DNA of 64,000 bases from Flavobacteriia bacterium (lineage in GTDB: Bacteria > Bacteroidota > Bacteroidia > Flavobacteriales_D > Crocinitomicaceae). The stretch is taken from the NCBI GenBank assembly GCA_947462925.1, contig CANHQP010000008.1:1-64000 (forward strand), read 5' to 3'. The notes below the pieces were generated by a model. The model did not search any database. It saw nothing but the letters and a program-made list of their open reading frames with translations, and was not told the DNA's origin. The translations under genes and the position numbers were made by a program. Below, piece by piece: positions 47,106 to 56,010 of the stretch. The stretch's first letter is position 1; each line of letters opens with the position of its first letter.

Positions 47106-48191
47106 CTATTTCACGAAATTCTTCATTGAAACACCCGAAATTGAATTGAGTTGAATCATGTACGATCCACTTTTCAAACTAGAAACATCAACCATTTGCT
47201 GCGCGCCATTGGCAAGTTTTCCATTCAAAATCAATTTTCCATCTGTTGAGAAAATACTGAAATCATCAAACTTTGTTGGAGATTGAATCACCATCAAATC
47301 TTGCACTGGATTTGGGTAAATTGAAACAGAAATCATTTCATTCTCCTTTATTCCAACGACGTAGTCATTTTTATATTCTACAGAAGTTACTGTTTCACTT
47401 CCTTGCGTAACGCTTGTTTTAACTAACAAAATCGGTTCTTTTTCTTCAACAGCTCTCCATTCATATTCGTGACTTTCAGGAACAGGAATTGGGACCCAAA
47501 ATGCAAAACCATTGAAAGAAACATAAAATGAATCAGACTCAGTAATTCTATGGTGAATTCTCAAAGCTTCGAAAGAGCCCAAAGGCGTTGTAATTTGTCC
47601 CCAACCATCCACATCCGTTTGACGCGTTCTATGTTGAATCCAAATTCCATCGTAAATAGGATTTAAATCCAATTTGGTATACCCTCTCGAAAAGTGCGTA
47701 TTCCCGTACTCAAGAGGGAACTTGTATTTCGTTTCAATCGTATCTGATTTAGCAGGAATTTCTTGACCATTCACCGACAATTTCAATCCAACCATGGTCA
47801 GGGAATCCGTTCTTAATTTATAAAATTGACTGATATCTGAAATCGTAATAGGCAATTGTGCTGGTAAATTATTCAATGGCAAACCATTTGTAGCCACATA
47901 ATAAGAAGCCCTGTAATTTTGTGGAACGGCACTTCCAAAAACAAATTGAATATACAAACCTGCTGAAGTTACTGGTTGATACTCGTTTAATTTTTGGCCG
48001 TTAAATTCTAAATTTGAGAAATCCCAAGTATAATCTGCGCCAGTGGAAATAAAATCCATATTGTTATCAATGACTGCGTCAGAAACTCTGAGCGTATCAT
48101 CTGTTTGAGGTACGTGCGTTGAATTAATAGTAATCTGAGAGAATCCCAGGAATGAAAAGCCAATCATGGAGAGTAGTAGACATTTTTTCAT
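47106..48191 (-). CDS. Secreted protein with T9SS type A sorting domain
   Basis: The 361 residues have a signal peptide (MKKCLLLSMIGFSFLGFSQ), a beta-rich middle of unrecognised type (with YTWDFSNLEFNG near residue 55), and a C-terminal type A sorting domain from about residue 282 (ISVSIYPNPVQDLMV through SGSYMIQLNS). T9SS will export it and attach or release it at the surface. It has its own -7 box (48222-48215), so it may be independent of the upstream lipoprotein gene, which ends 62 bases before its start. The role is unknown. Confidence 0.85.
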   Translation of the reverse strand: MKKCLLLSMIGFSFLGFSQITINSTHVPQTDDTLRVSDAVIDNNMDFISTGADYTWDFSNLEFNGQKLNEYQPVTSAGLYIQFVFGSAVPQNYRASYYVATNGLPLNNLPAQLPITISDISQFYKLRTDSLTMVGLKLSVNGQEIPAKSDTIETKYKFPLEYGNTHFSRGYTKLDLNPIYDGIWIQHRTRQTDVDGWGQITTPLGSFEALRIHHRITESDSFYVSFNGFAFWVPIPVPESHEYEWRAVEEKEPILLVKTSVTQGSETVTSVEYKNDYVVGIKENEMISVSIYPNPVQDLMVIQSPTKFDDFSIFSTDGKLILNGKLANGAQQMVDVSSLKSGSYMIQLNSISGVSMKNFVK

Positions 48192-48214
48192 ATTTTCGAT
48201 TTTATAGTTTTACA

Positions 48215-48222
48215 CAAATATA
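48215..48222 (-). promoter_or_regulatory. -7 box upstream of the T9SS cargo gene
   Basis: On the minus strand TATATTTG (48222-48215) matches TAnnTTTG and sits 23 bases upstream of the start at 48191. No good TTG box was found. Confidence 0.45.
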
Positions 48223-48253
48223 CAATTCATTTTTAGATGAATTTTCTTATTAG

Positions 48254-49336
48254 TTATTTCAATGAAATTCCGAATGAAAGATCCAAATCTAAAGGAATGA
48301 TAGCAAGAGAAGCATTGCTTTTCAAATTTACATGCACATGTCCTTTCAGGATGTAAACCTGTTTTCCAAGTGGATTCAATCCAAAATATTTTACTTCATC
48401 CACTATGATTTTATTTCCAGCATTGGGAGTAATATGAGAGAAATAATCAATGCCGTTTTTCCTTACTTTTATTTTTGAGTGAAAATCCCATTCAATTGGA
48501 TAAACTGCGCAAGATTGAGAAAAATCAAAAAAGTTTTTTCCTGTTAAATCGGCATCCACAATAATGCTTCTTAAACTTCTTACTCCGTTCGTAAAAATGA
48601 CTTCCGCTTGTATCAAATGACTTCCGTTTTGAATATATTTATTCAACTGATTCATATCGCTTATCTGCGTACCATTTTGAAACCACTTTACAGACTCTAC
48701 AACACCAACTTGGGGTTCAATCCAAGCCATTAAATTATGATCTTGTCCGATAACAAATTCTAAGTCAAAAAGTGCATTGGGTTTAAATCCAACAATCACT
48801 TCATTACAAAGTGTTTTTTCAGAATAATCAATAAAAGTTATATGTGCGCAAACTTGATATTTTCCTGGGTCGCGAATTTGAAGATTGTCTTCAAAAGGTT
48901 GCATAACACCATCCACTTCCCAATCTATCTTGAGTATATTGGCACTATTTGGTAACGAATCTTTTTTGATCTCGAACAAAGGAGGTTGTTGAGCCAAATA
49001 AGCAAAAGAAATGGTTGATTGATTTGCAAACTCTGGCAATGGAGGATTTTGTATATCTACATCTCCCCCAAAAACTCCAATTTCAATGCTGAATGCCTCA
49101 TTTCCCAAACTTCCTTTGAAAAAATCAATACCATTCAACAAAGCAGATTCTGTAGTCATTACCACATTATCATCACCTGCCCTTAAATTAATAACTTCAT
49201 TTCCAAAAGTTCCTACCGCAGTAAAAACCGGAGTTGAAGAACCTGGAGGGGGAATAATTTCATTTTTCTTACAAGCAGTGAGAATCAGTATCAATGCGAC
49301 TGTAAAAAAACCCGCTATATTTCTGAATTTAAACAT
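48254..49336 (-). CDS. Lipoprotein of unknown function linked to the sigma-factor operon
   Basis: The 360 residues begin with a lipoprotein signal peptide (VALILILTACKKN; Cys at about residue 22). The remainder is beta-rich with Ig- or PKD-like stretches (NILKIDWEVDGVMQPFED, VVESVKWFQNGTQIS) and ends LDLSFGISLK. No known family is recognised. It starts two bases after the stop of the membrane-anchored barrel gene and is almost surely in one transcript with it and the sigma factor. Context suggests it is a partner or sensor of that system at the outer membrane, which is inference. Confidence 0.8.
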   Translation of the reverse strand: MFKFRNIAGFFTVALILILTACKKNEIIPPPGSSTPVFTAVGTFGNEVINLRAGDDNVVMTTESALLNGIDFFKGSLGNEAFSIEIGVFGGDVDIQNPPLPEFANQSTISFAYLAQQPPLFEIKKDSLPNSANILKIDWEVDGVMQPFEDNLQIRDPGKYQVCAHITFIDYSEKTLCNEVIVGFKPNALFDLEFVIGQDHNLMAWIEPQVGVVESVKWFQNGTQISDMNQLNKYIQNGSHLIQAEVIFTNGVRSLRSIIVDADLTGKNFFDFSQSCAVYPIEWDFHSKIKVRKNGIDYFSHITPNAGNKIIVDEVKYFGLNPLGKQVYILKGHVHVNLKSNASLAIIPLDLDLSFGISLK

Positions 49337-49337
49337 T

Positions 49338-50531
49338 TTAAAATTTCATTATTGTTTTTCGAATGGTAATTTGCCCGCTCAAAGGATTATTTCTAATTGT
49401 ACCAACAAACTGAGAATCATCAACTTGATTCATCAACTGCGCACTTAGTTGTATTCCTACATTCCAGCCTTTAGTTAATTCCAATTGGTAACCTAAGCTT
49501 GGTTTCAATCCAAAATGACTTAAACCGACTTTTTGTCCGATGTAATATTCATCTTGGCTTAAATTCCCATTTTCCAACTGTGAAAACCTCATCAAAGAGC
49601 CCGCGATAAAAGTTGGTGCAATACCTAAAGAAAAAGTCTGTCTGTTTTTTCTAAAATCTACACTTACAGGCAATTCTAAGGTGTAAATTTGTTTATAAAT
49701 GAAATTTTGCTCATAATTGGTTGAACCGAAATTATAGACTTTAGATTTTCGATTGATTTCCAAATTGTCAGAAAAAGATGTATTCAAATTTAATCCGGCG
49801 CTGAAACCGAATCCTTGCGGACTGTATTGATAACCAGCACCAATATTGATTGTTGGCATCCAATTGCCCTCACTTGTTTGCATGAAAGACTCACTCAAAC
49901 CTGCCCCCATCTGTAGGAACAATGAATGAGATTTACGTTTCGAAAAGTTGTTTTTAAAATTCGATGAAATCAAAAAGTTTTCTTGCTTGAAAATCGGAGT
50001 TACAGGCAACTTTTGCATCGAAACTAATTCGTAATCTGCTGATTGACTTGGGGAAGCAACTTCATTTTCTTGTACGTTAAATTTGTGCGAAACATCACTA
50101 ATTTGTTCACTTCCATCCAAAACTTCACTACTCGCTAGTTTTTGAAAACTCTTAAATTGAGGATCATTGGTAATGCTTTTAACTTTGTTTGTTTTGCTAT
50201 GTTTGTCTGTAATTTGAATAATTTCTTGTGATTGATTTTTAGTCGTTACATCAGCGGTTTGATGAACTAATTTTTCAATATTTTTGATTTGATTGTAGGC
50301 AGTTTGATTTACATTATTTTTAGTTTCTGCGCCATTTTCAGGGAAAAAGAAAGTTGAAATCAACGCCAAACAAGCAATGGTTCCACCAAAAATCCATCCC
50401 AAACCTTTTTTCTTTTTTGTTTGAGGCAACAACGCTTCCATTTCAGTCCAATAGGATTCCTGAAAAGGCACATTCAGCTGATTTGCTGAATCCTTAAACA
50501 ATTGATCTATATCTTCTTCCGTCCAGTTCAT
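49338..50531 (-). CDS. Membrane-anchored protein with outer-membrane-type beta-barrel; putative anti-sigma partner
   Basis: The 397 residues show three parts. Residues 1-41 are soluble and end in KKKK. A single helix (GLGWIFGGTIACLALISTFFF) spans about 42-62; the basic cluster before it predicts a cytoplasmic N-terminus. After a ~140-residue polar linker rich in Asn, Gln, Lys and Thr, residues ~200-397 are alternating strands with aromatic ends (LFLQMGAGLSESF, LGYQLELTKGWNVGIQLSAQ) ending in Phe (IRKTIMKF), as in PorT-like outer-membrane barrels. It follows the ECF sigma gene with an ATGA overlap (50528-50531), so the N-terminal head may bind the sigma factor. The head has no recognised zinc-binding anti-sigma motif. 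Anti-sigma role is by context. Confidence 0.75.
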   Translation of the reverse strand: MNWTEEDIDQLFKDSANQLNVPFQESYWTEMEALLPQTKKKKGLGWIFGGTIACLALISTFFFPENGAETKNNVNQTAYNQIKNIEKLVHQTADVTTKNQSQEIIQITDKHSKTNKVKSITNDPQFKSFQKLASSEVLDGSEQISDVSHKFNVQENEVASPSQSADYELVSMQKLPVTPIFKQENFLISSNFKNNFSKRKSHSLFLQMGAGLSESFMQTSEGNWMPTINIGAGYQYSPQGFGFSAGLNLNTSFSDNLEINRKSKVYNFGSTNYEQNFIYKQIYTLELPVSVDFRKNRQTFSLGIAPTFIAGSLMRFSQLENGNLSQDEYYIGQKVGLSHFGLKPSLGYQLELTKGWNVGIQLSAQLMNQVDDSQFVGTIRNNPLSGQITIRKTIMKF

Positions 50532-51103
50532 ATAACCATTTTTTGTGGTAAACTCGCGTTCATTTTTTCTAATTTTTCTCTCAACAGTTTTCTAGCAGTT
50601 GACAAATGCCATTTAGATGTCCCCTCTGATATTTCCAATTTTTCACCAATTTCTTTGTGGCTATATCCATCAATCACATAAAGATTAAAGACATGCGCAC
50701 TTACAGCCGGAATTTGGGTTAGCAATTTCATGATAGAAGCACAACCAAAGTCACTTTCCGCATCATTCTGAATAACTTCTGCGTGAAAATCTAATTCTCT
50801 TTCAGTCTCTTTTCCTTGGTAATGTGTGAGGTGTGTTTTTGATTTTCGATATTCATCAATCAAAGTGTTCGTCGTAATTTTTTTGATCCAAGCATTAAAA
50901 TTAACAGCTTCAACATCAATCGTTTCAATTCCTTTAATAATTTTAAGAAAAGCAATATTCAAAGAGGATCTTGCATCTTCATCATTGTTGTGATAACGCA
51001 AACAAAGAGGCATCAAAAATTTGAAACAATACTCATAGAGCTGTTTCTGTGCTTTTCGATCGTTGCTGGCACAAGCTTTAAGTATGTCTGAATTTATGTG
51101 CAT
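50528..51103 (-). CDS. ECF-type RNA polymerase sigma factor
   Basis: Start at 51103 (ATG, MHINSDILKACASNDRK) gives 191 residues; a longer frame from a TTG at 51142 was rejected. Region 2 is at about residues 20-85 (KQLYEYCFKFLMPLCLRYH, FNAWIKKITTNTLIDEYRK). Region 4 is at about 130-180 (YVIDGYSHKEIGEKLEISEG, TSKWHLSTARKLLREKL), with a helix-turn-helix. It should direct transcription of a regulon, probably including its own operon (barrel protein and lipoprotein). The stop overlaps the barrel gene start in ATGA, so the sigma factor and its likely regulator are made in fixed ratio. Confidence 0.92.
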   Translation of the reverse strand: MHINSDILKACASNDRKAQKQLYEYCFKFLMPLCLRYHNNDEDARSSLNIAFLKIIKGIETIDVEAVNFNAWIKKITTNTLIDEYRKSKTHLTHYQGKETERELDFHAEVIQNDAESDFGCASIMKLLTQIPAVSAHVFNLYVIDGYSHKEIGEKLEISEGTSKWHLSTARKLLREKLEKMNASLPQKMVI

Positions 51104-51265
51104 GCCAATTCCAATCTTTCTAATGTTTTCGTTTCCGCGCAAGTTACAATTTTTTTTCTACTTGATTACATTTCGATCTTCACCTGAACTTACAAACGTC
51201 CCCGTTCACTAAATGGTTGGTGAAAATTCAATTTAATATTGCGATATTAGCAACAAATATCAATA

Positions 51266-51748
51266 ATGAAATTGCACATCTTAAGACACGCGAAAACACA
51301 AGTAATTGCGCCCTCACAAAAAGACTTTGACCGCGTTTTACTCCCCAAAGGAATTGAACAATCGAAAAAAATGGGCGTTTACCTGAATGAAAAACTTTCT
51401 AGGAAAATAACAGTCTACTGTTCGACCAGTGCAAGAACCCAACAAACGGCAAAAATTGTTCAAGAAAACTTTGAATTTCGAGATTTGAGATTGACCGATC
51501 AACTTTACCATGCTGACTTAATGTCGCTTTTAGATTTCATTTGGAAACTAGAGGGTAAAGAAGACCTTTTAATAATTGGTCACAACGATGGAATTTCTGA
51601 TCTCGCAAGCTATTTTACTGATGAATATATCGGTTTACAAACTTGCGGATATTGCTGTATTGAATTTGAAGCTGACACTTGGAAAAATACTTCTAAAGGT
51701 TTGGGTCGATTGGTAGATTCTTTTCGTCCGAAGGTGATTTTGGAGTAG
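51266..51748 (+). CDS. sixA: Phosphohistidine phosphatase SixA
   Basis: The 160 residues begin with the histidine phosphatase motif LRHAKTQ (RHG-like, with the catalytic His) at about residue 6. The second conserved His is in LIIGHNDGISDLA, and CSTSARTQQTAKIV is the arginine-containing segment. SixA removes phosphate from histidine phosphotransfer domains; other small RHG-family phosphatases are possible. Its last 56 bases overlap the 3' end of the rhomboid gene on the opposite strand. Confidence 0.9.
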   Translation: MKLHILRHAKTQVIAPSQKDFDRVLLPKGIEQSKKMGVYLNEKLSRKITVYCSTSARTQQTAKIVQENFEFRDLRLTDQLYHADLMSLLDFIWKLEGKEDLLIIGHNDGISDLASYFTDEYIGLQTCGYCCIEFEADTWKNTSKGLGRLVDSFRPKVILE

Positions 51749-52499
51749 CTTCTTGATTAGAAACATAATCGTAAACAATCTTAAAATCTTCCTGCTGACG
51801 CTTAATTTCGGCTGCCCGTTCATTTGCCAAACGGATATTTTCTAACCATTGTCCTTCTAAGTCTGGCGGTTCAATACCCAATTCTTTTTCAATTTCGTAT
51901 TGGTACTTCGGCGCTTGTGGACCCTTAGATTTATATAAAAAAGCCAAAGTAACACCTGTTATAAGTCCTGCCAAATGTCCTTCCCACGAAACTTTGGCTT
52001 GCATGGGGAAAATCCCCCAAATCAAACTTCCATAAACAAAAATAACGAAAAGTGAAATTCCTTGTAAGGGCCTATATTTTCGAATTGTTCCACTGACGAA
52101 AAGAAATCCAGCCAATGCATAAATCACACTGCTCATCCCGATATGATATGAACCTGTATTTATGGCAAAAACCCAGACAAACAAGCCAGTTACAAACCAA
52201 CTGTAGAAAAATATTTGCGCTGCAATTTCTCTGTAGAAATAAATCAAAGCGCCAAAAAGAATGGCAATTGGACCTGAATTGTTTAAAATATGACCAAAAT
52301 CTGAAGGCGAATGTAAAAGCGGTGAAAAAATGATTCCGCGCAATCCCAACAAATCTTTCGGGAAAATTCCCCATTTGTAAAAATCAAAGGAAGAAATTCT
52401 TTCCAATAAGTAAAAAGACCACATCAAAATCAATAGCAAAGCTGGATACATGACTGTCTCCAAATTATTTCCAAATTGATGTTGATTTTTATTTTGCAT
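51693..52499 (-). CDS. Rhomboid-family intramembrane serine protease
   Basis: The 268-residue protein has six or so membrane helices. The catalytic Ser is in SYHIGMSSVIYALAG (GxSx type) and the catalytic His is in WEGHLAGLITG; the HxxxN-like segment GHILNNSGPI holds the oxyanion Asn. All catalytic parts are present, so it should cleave membrane-bound substrates. A ~75-residue polar C-terminal tail (from about PQAPKYQYEIEK) is cytoplasmic and of unknown role. The gene overlaps sixA by 56 bases in convergent orientation. Confidence 0.92.
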   Translation of the reverse strand: MQNKNQHQFGNNLETVMYPALLLILMWSFYLLERISSFDFYKWGIFPKDLLGLRGIIFSPLLHSPSDFGHILNNSGPIAILFGALIYFYREIAAQIFFYSWFVTGLFVWVFAINTGSYHIGMSSVIYALAGFLFVSGTIRKYRPLQGISLFVIFVYGSLIWGIFPMQAKVSWEGHLAGLITGVTLAFLYKSKGPQAPKYQYEIEKELGIEPPDLEGQWLENIRLANERAAEIKRQQEDFKIVYDYVSNQEATPKSPSDEKNLPIDPNL

Positions 52500-52626
52500 T
52501 TCTCAACTGCTTTCAAACAACGTGCCTGATGAAAATGGCTGACAAGCTGACAGAAAATGTTTTTGGAATAATATCAAACATTGCAGTTAAACAACACTTA
52601 ATTTGATTTACAACAGAAATTATTTT

Positions 52627-52656
52627 TTGAAAAACGAAAAATAATACATACTTTTC
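52627..52656 (+). promoter_or_regulatory. Promoter of the CotH-GH13-GH31 operon
   Basis: TTG at 52627-52629 and TACTTTTC at 52649-52656 (seven of eight matches to TAnnTTTG) are separated by 19 bases. The start codon is 46 bases downstream. Confidence 0.5.
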
Positions 52657-52702
52657 GACAATCTAAGTGTAATTTTAACACTAAGGTTTTAAATGTGCCA
52701 GC

Positions 52703-54133
52703 ATGATAAAAAAACTACTTATCGCATTCATTTTCTTCGTAACTTTTCTGCAATCTCTTATTGCACAAACTGTTCATCCTGCCGATAATTTGGCTTTCTT
52801 ACAAAATGAAGTTGCTTCCATTTACATTACCATTGATGCTGACAGCATGGCGAATATGTTACTTCAATCCAACCTGAGTTCGGATCACGAATATCCTGCA
52901 GATTTTGAATACATCAGCACACAAGGTACAACCGCCATTAGCAACGTAGGTTTTAGATTGCGTGGAAATACCTCAAGATATGCTGAAAAAAAATCTTTCA
53001 AAATTTCGTTTAACTCTTTCGTTTCGGGCCTAAAATGGCAAGGATTAGAAAAATTAAATCTAAACGGTCAACACAATGATGTTTCGATTTTGAGAAATGA
53101 CCTTGCACTGGATTTATTAAAATCAGCTGAACTTCCAGCCTCACGCAAAAGCTTTGTGAAGCTCTTCATCAATAATGAGTACAAAGGACTTTATTTGAAT
53201 ACAGAGCACATTGATGAAGAATTTATCCAATCGCGTTTTCCGCAAAACGATACCGGCAATCTTTACAAAGCAATTTATGGTGCCAACATGCTTTATTCGG
53301 GTTCAAATCAAGCACCTTATGAAAATTTATATGAACTGAGCACCAACAAAAGCGCCAATGATTATAGCGGATTAATTCAATTTTTGAACGTTTTAAACAA
53401 CACCAACTCAGCAGATTTTGCATGTGAAATTGAGGCAGTTTTTGATGTAGATATGTATTTGAGAACGTTAGCAATAGAAGTTTTAACTGGACATTGGGAC
53501 GGTTATGCGTACAACAAAAACAACTATTACTTATATCAACGTCCTTCCGACCAGAAATTTGTTTTTATCGAATATGACATGGACAATACTTTTGGCATCG
53601 ACTGGTCAGGAATAGATTGGGCAAATAGAAATATTTACAATTGGGCGTCAACCAACGATCCACGTCCACTTTACACCAAAATATTGAATGTTCCTTATTA
53701 CAGAAATCAATTCTCCTTGTACATCGATAATTATTTATCTACGTTTTTTAATCCAGCAAATTTGGTTACGGGATTGGAAGTAAAACAAGCCATGATTGAG
53801 CAAGCAGCATACGACGATAACTATCGAACATTAGATTACGGATTCAATAATTTTGATTTTCAATATGCCATTACAGACGCTTGGGGCGCACACATCACCT
53901 CTTCAATTGAATCATTTTTATATGAACGAAAAACTTCTGCAAATCAACAAACATTAACCACAACCATGCAAAACCCTTGTTTTAATAGCATTGAAAATGC
54001 AACATTAGAAACGCCTTTAAAATTTGTAAAGGCATTCAATTTATTGGGGCAAGAAATTGATTTAAATGTATCCAACCAATGGTTAATCGTTGAAGATCAG
54101 TTCGGAAATCACCACAAAATATTCGCCAATTAA
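52703..54133 (+). CDS. Secreted CotH kinase family protein
   Basis: The 476 residues start with a signal peptide (to about QSLIAQ, residue 22). The CotH core follows: NVGFRLRGNTSRYAEKKSFK, LNLNGQHNDVSILRNDLA, NTEHIDEEFI and FIEYDMDNTFGIDWSG. CotH of Bacillus phosphorylates spore coat proteins; bacterial relatives are often exported. The last ~40 residues (FVKAFNLLGQEIDLNVSNQW) resemble the second half of a type A T9SS sorting domain, but the YPNP start is missing, so the sorting signal may be reduced or degenerate. It heads a cluster of glycoside hydrolase genes with only 12 bases before the next gene. Confidence 0.88.
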   Translation: MIKKLLIAFIFFVTFLQSLIAQTVHPADNLAFLQNEVASIYITIDADSMANMLLQSNLSSDHEYPADFEYISTQGTTAISNVGFRLRGNTSRYAEKKSFKISFNSFVSGLKWQGLEKLNLNGQHNDVSILRNDLALDLLKSAELPASRKSFVKLFINNEYKGLYLNTEHIDEEFIQSRFPQNDTGNLYKAIYGANMLYSGSNQAPYENLYELSTNKSANDYSGLIQFLNVLNNTNSADFACEIEAVFDVDMYLRTLAIEVLTGHWDGYAYNKNNYYLYQRPSDQKFVFIEYDMDNTFGIDWSGIDWANRNIYNWASTNDPRPLYTKILNVPYYRNQFSLYIDNYLSTFFNPANLVTGLEVKQAMIEQAAYDDNYRTLDYGFNNFDFQYAITDAWGAHITSSIESFLYERKTSANQQTLTTTMQNPCFNSIENATLETPLKFVKAFNLLGQEIDLNVSNQWLIVEDQFGNHHKIFAN

Positions 54134-54145
54134 TATTTAAATAGC

Positions 54146-56008
54146 ATGAAAACAAACATCTTTCTATTCTTAATTTCTTTTTTGACTTTCAATAGTTTTG
54201 CGCAAAAAAATCAAACTTTGGCTCATGTCGAACCACCCAATTGGTGGGCAAACATGGAACATCATCAAGTTGAAGTCATGTTGCACGGAAAAAACATTAG
54301 TCATTTAACTGTTGAAGCAAAAGGTTTAACCATCTTAGGAATTCAGAAAACGGAAAATCCAAATTATATTTTTGTCACGATTGAAACAAAAGATGTTGTA
54401 GCAGGGAAATATACTTTTCTTTTGTCCGAAAACAAAAAAGTCAAATACCAATTTGATTATGAGATTAAAGCTAGAAGTGCTCAATCAAAAGAGCGCATAG
54501 GTTTCAATACAGCTGATGTATTATATCTGTTGATGCCAGATCGATTTGCGAATGGAAAACAAACAAATGACAGTGATCCATCCGTGGCAGAAAAAATGAA
54601 CCGAGCACTTCCCGGCGGTCGTCATGGCGGTGATATTCAAGGAATTGTTGACCATTTAGATTATATCAAAGAATTAGGTGCAACTACCATTTGGCCAACC
54701 CCTATGATGGAAGACAATGATTCAGCCTACAGTTATCATACTTATGGACAAAGTGATTTGTATCGCGTTGATCCACGCTATGGAACGAATGAAGAATATA
54801 AAAATTTAGTTGCTGAAGCGCACAAAAGAAAATTAAAAGTGATTCAAGATGTTGTACCAAATCACTGGGGTGCGAATCATTGGATGATGAAGGATCTACC
54901 CACTTATACTTGGTTCCATCAATTTCCAGGATATGCACAAACGAATTACAGAATGTCCACACAAATGGATCCAAATACATCTCAAATCGACCAAAAAATG
55001 TGCGCAGATGGTTGGTTTGTGAAATCAATGCCAGACTTAAATCAAAGCAATCCTTTGGTTTTAAATTATTTAATTCAAAATACCATTTGGTGGATGGAAT
55101 ATGCCGATTTAGATGGTTTGCGTGTTGATACCTATAGTTATAACGACAAAGAAGGAATTGCAAAATGGACTCAAAAAATCATGGAGGAATATCCTAACAC
55201 CAATGTAGTAGGCGAAGTATGGATGCATGATCAAGCGCATCAATCCTATTGGCAAAAAAACAGTCCAATTGCGGCTATTCAATCCTACAATTCATATTTG
55301 CCATCTGTAATGGATTTCACACTACTTGATGCTTTTAATCAGGCTTTCAATGAAAAAAATCAAAATTGGGACCAAGGAATGATTCGTGTTTATGACAATT
55401 TTGTAAATGATTTCATGTATGCCAATCCAAACAATATTTTGCTATTTATGGAAAACCATGATACGCAAAGATTCAATGAAATTTATTCCAACATCAAGGA
55501 TTATAAATTGGCGCTAACGATTTTAGCTACTGTGCGCGGAATTCCTCAAATCTATTACGGTACGGAAATCGGGATGAAAGGAAATAAAAATTTGGGTGAT
55601 GCAGATATAAGAAGAGATTTTCCTGGCGGTTGGAAAGACGATAAAGAAAATGCATTCAATCCAATTGGAACCGAAAATGGTAGAAATCAAGATCAAGAAG
55701 AATACTTTAATTTTACCAAAAAAATCTTAAATTGGCGCTTAAATAACAAAGCTGTTCAGGAAGGTAAAACGATTCAATTTATTCCCGAAAACAATGTGTA
55801 TGTCTTTTTTAGAATTTTACCAAATGAAAAAGTAATGGTGATAGTAAACAATTCAGAATCAGAACAAATGTTGAATCTGAATCGTTTTAGAGAAGTAATA
55901 TCAACAGGTAAAATATGTAAAGATTTGATCTCTGGTAACAACATCAATTTAGAAAACGAAAAAATAAATGTTGGAGCGAAAACCTCTATGATTATTGAAA
56001 TTAAATAA
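54146..56008 (+). CDS. GH13 alpha-amylase / neopullulanase-like enzyme
   Basis: The 620 residues start with a signal peptide (FLFLISFLTFNSFAQ). An N-terminal cyclomaltodextrinase-type beta domain follows (VEPPNWWANMEHHQVEVMLH). The catalytic barrel begins near residue 130 and contains GLRVDTYSY (nucleophile Asp about 328), VVGEVW (acid Glu about 356) and MENHDTQRF (Asp about 439). A C-terminal beta domain ends the protein. It should hydrolyse alpha-1,4 bonds of starch or cyclodextrins outside the inner membrane, similar in role to SusA. It is 12 bases after the CotH gene and two bases before the GH31 gene. Confidence 0.93.
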   Translation: MKTNIFLFLISFLTFNSFAQKNQTLAHVEPPNWWANMEHHQVEVMLHGKNISHLTVEAKGLTILGIQKTENPNYIFVTIETKDVVAGKYTFLLSENKKVKYQFDYEIKARSAQSKERIGFNTADVLYLLMPDRFANGKQTNDSDPSVAEKMNRALPGGRHGGDIQGIVDHLDYIKELGATTIWPTPMMEDNDSAYSYHTYGQSDLYRVDPRYGTNEEYKNLVAEAHKRKLKVIQDVVPNHWGANHWMMKDLPTYTWFHQFPGYAQTNYRMSTQMDPNTSQIDQKMCADGWFVKSMPDLNQSNPLVLNYLIQNTIWWMEYADLDGLRVDTYSYNDKEGIAKWTQKIMEEYPNTNVVGEVWMHDQAHQSYWQKNSPIAAIQSYNSYLPSVMDFTLLDAFNQAFNEKNQNWDQGMIRVYDNFVNDFMYANPNNILLFMENHDTQRFNEIYSNIKDYKLALTILATVRGIPQIYYGTEIGMKGNKNLGDADIRRDFPGGWKDDKENAFNPIGTENGRNQDQEEYFNFTKKILNWRLNNKAVQEGKTIQFIPENNVYVFFRILPNEKVMVIVNNSESEQMLNLNRFREVISTGKICKDLISGNNINLENEKINVGAKTSMIIEIK

Positions 56009-56010
56009 AA

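Noticed and set aside
51104-51142. TTG start for the ECF sigma factor
   Set aside because: The extra 13 residues are not part of sigma region 2, and a good ATG at 51103 follows.
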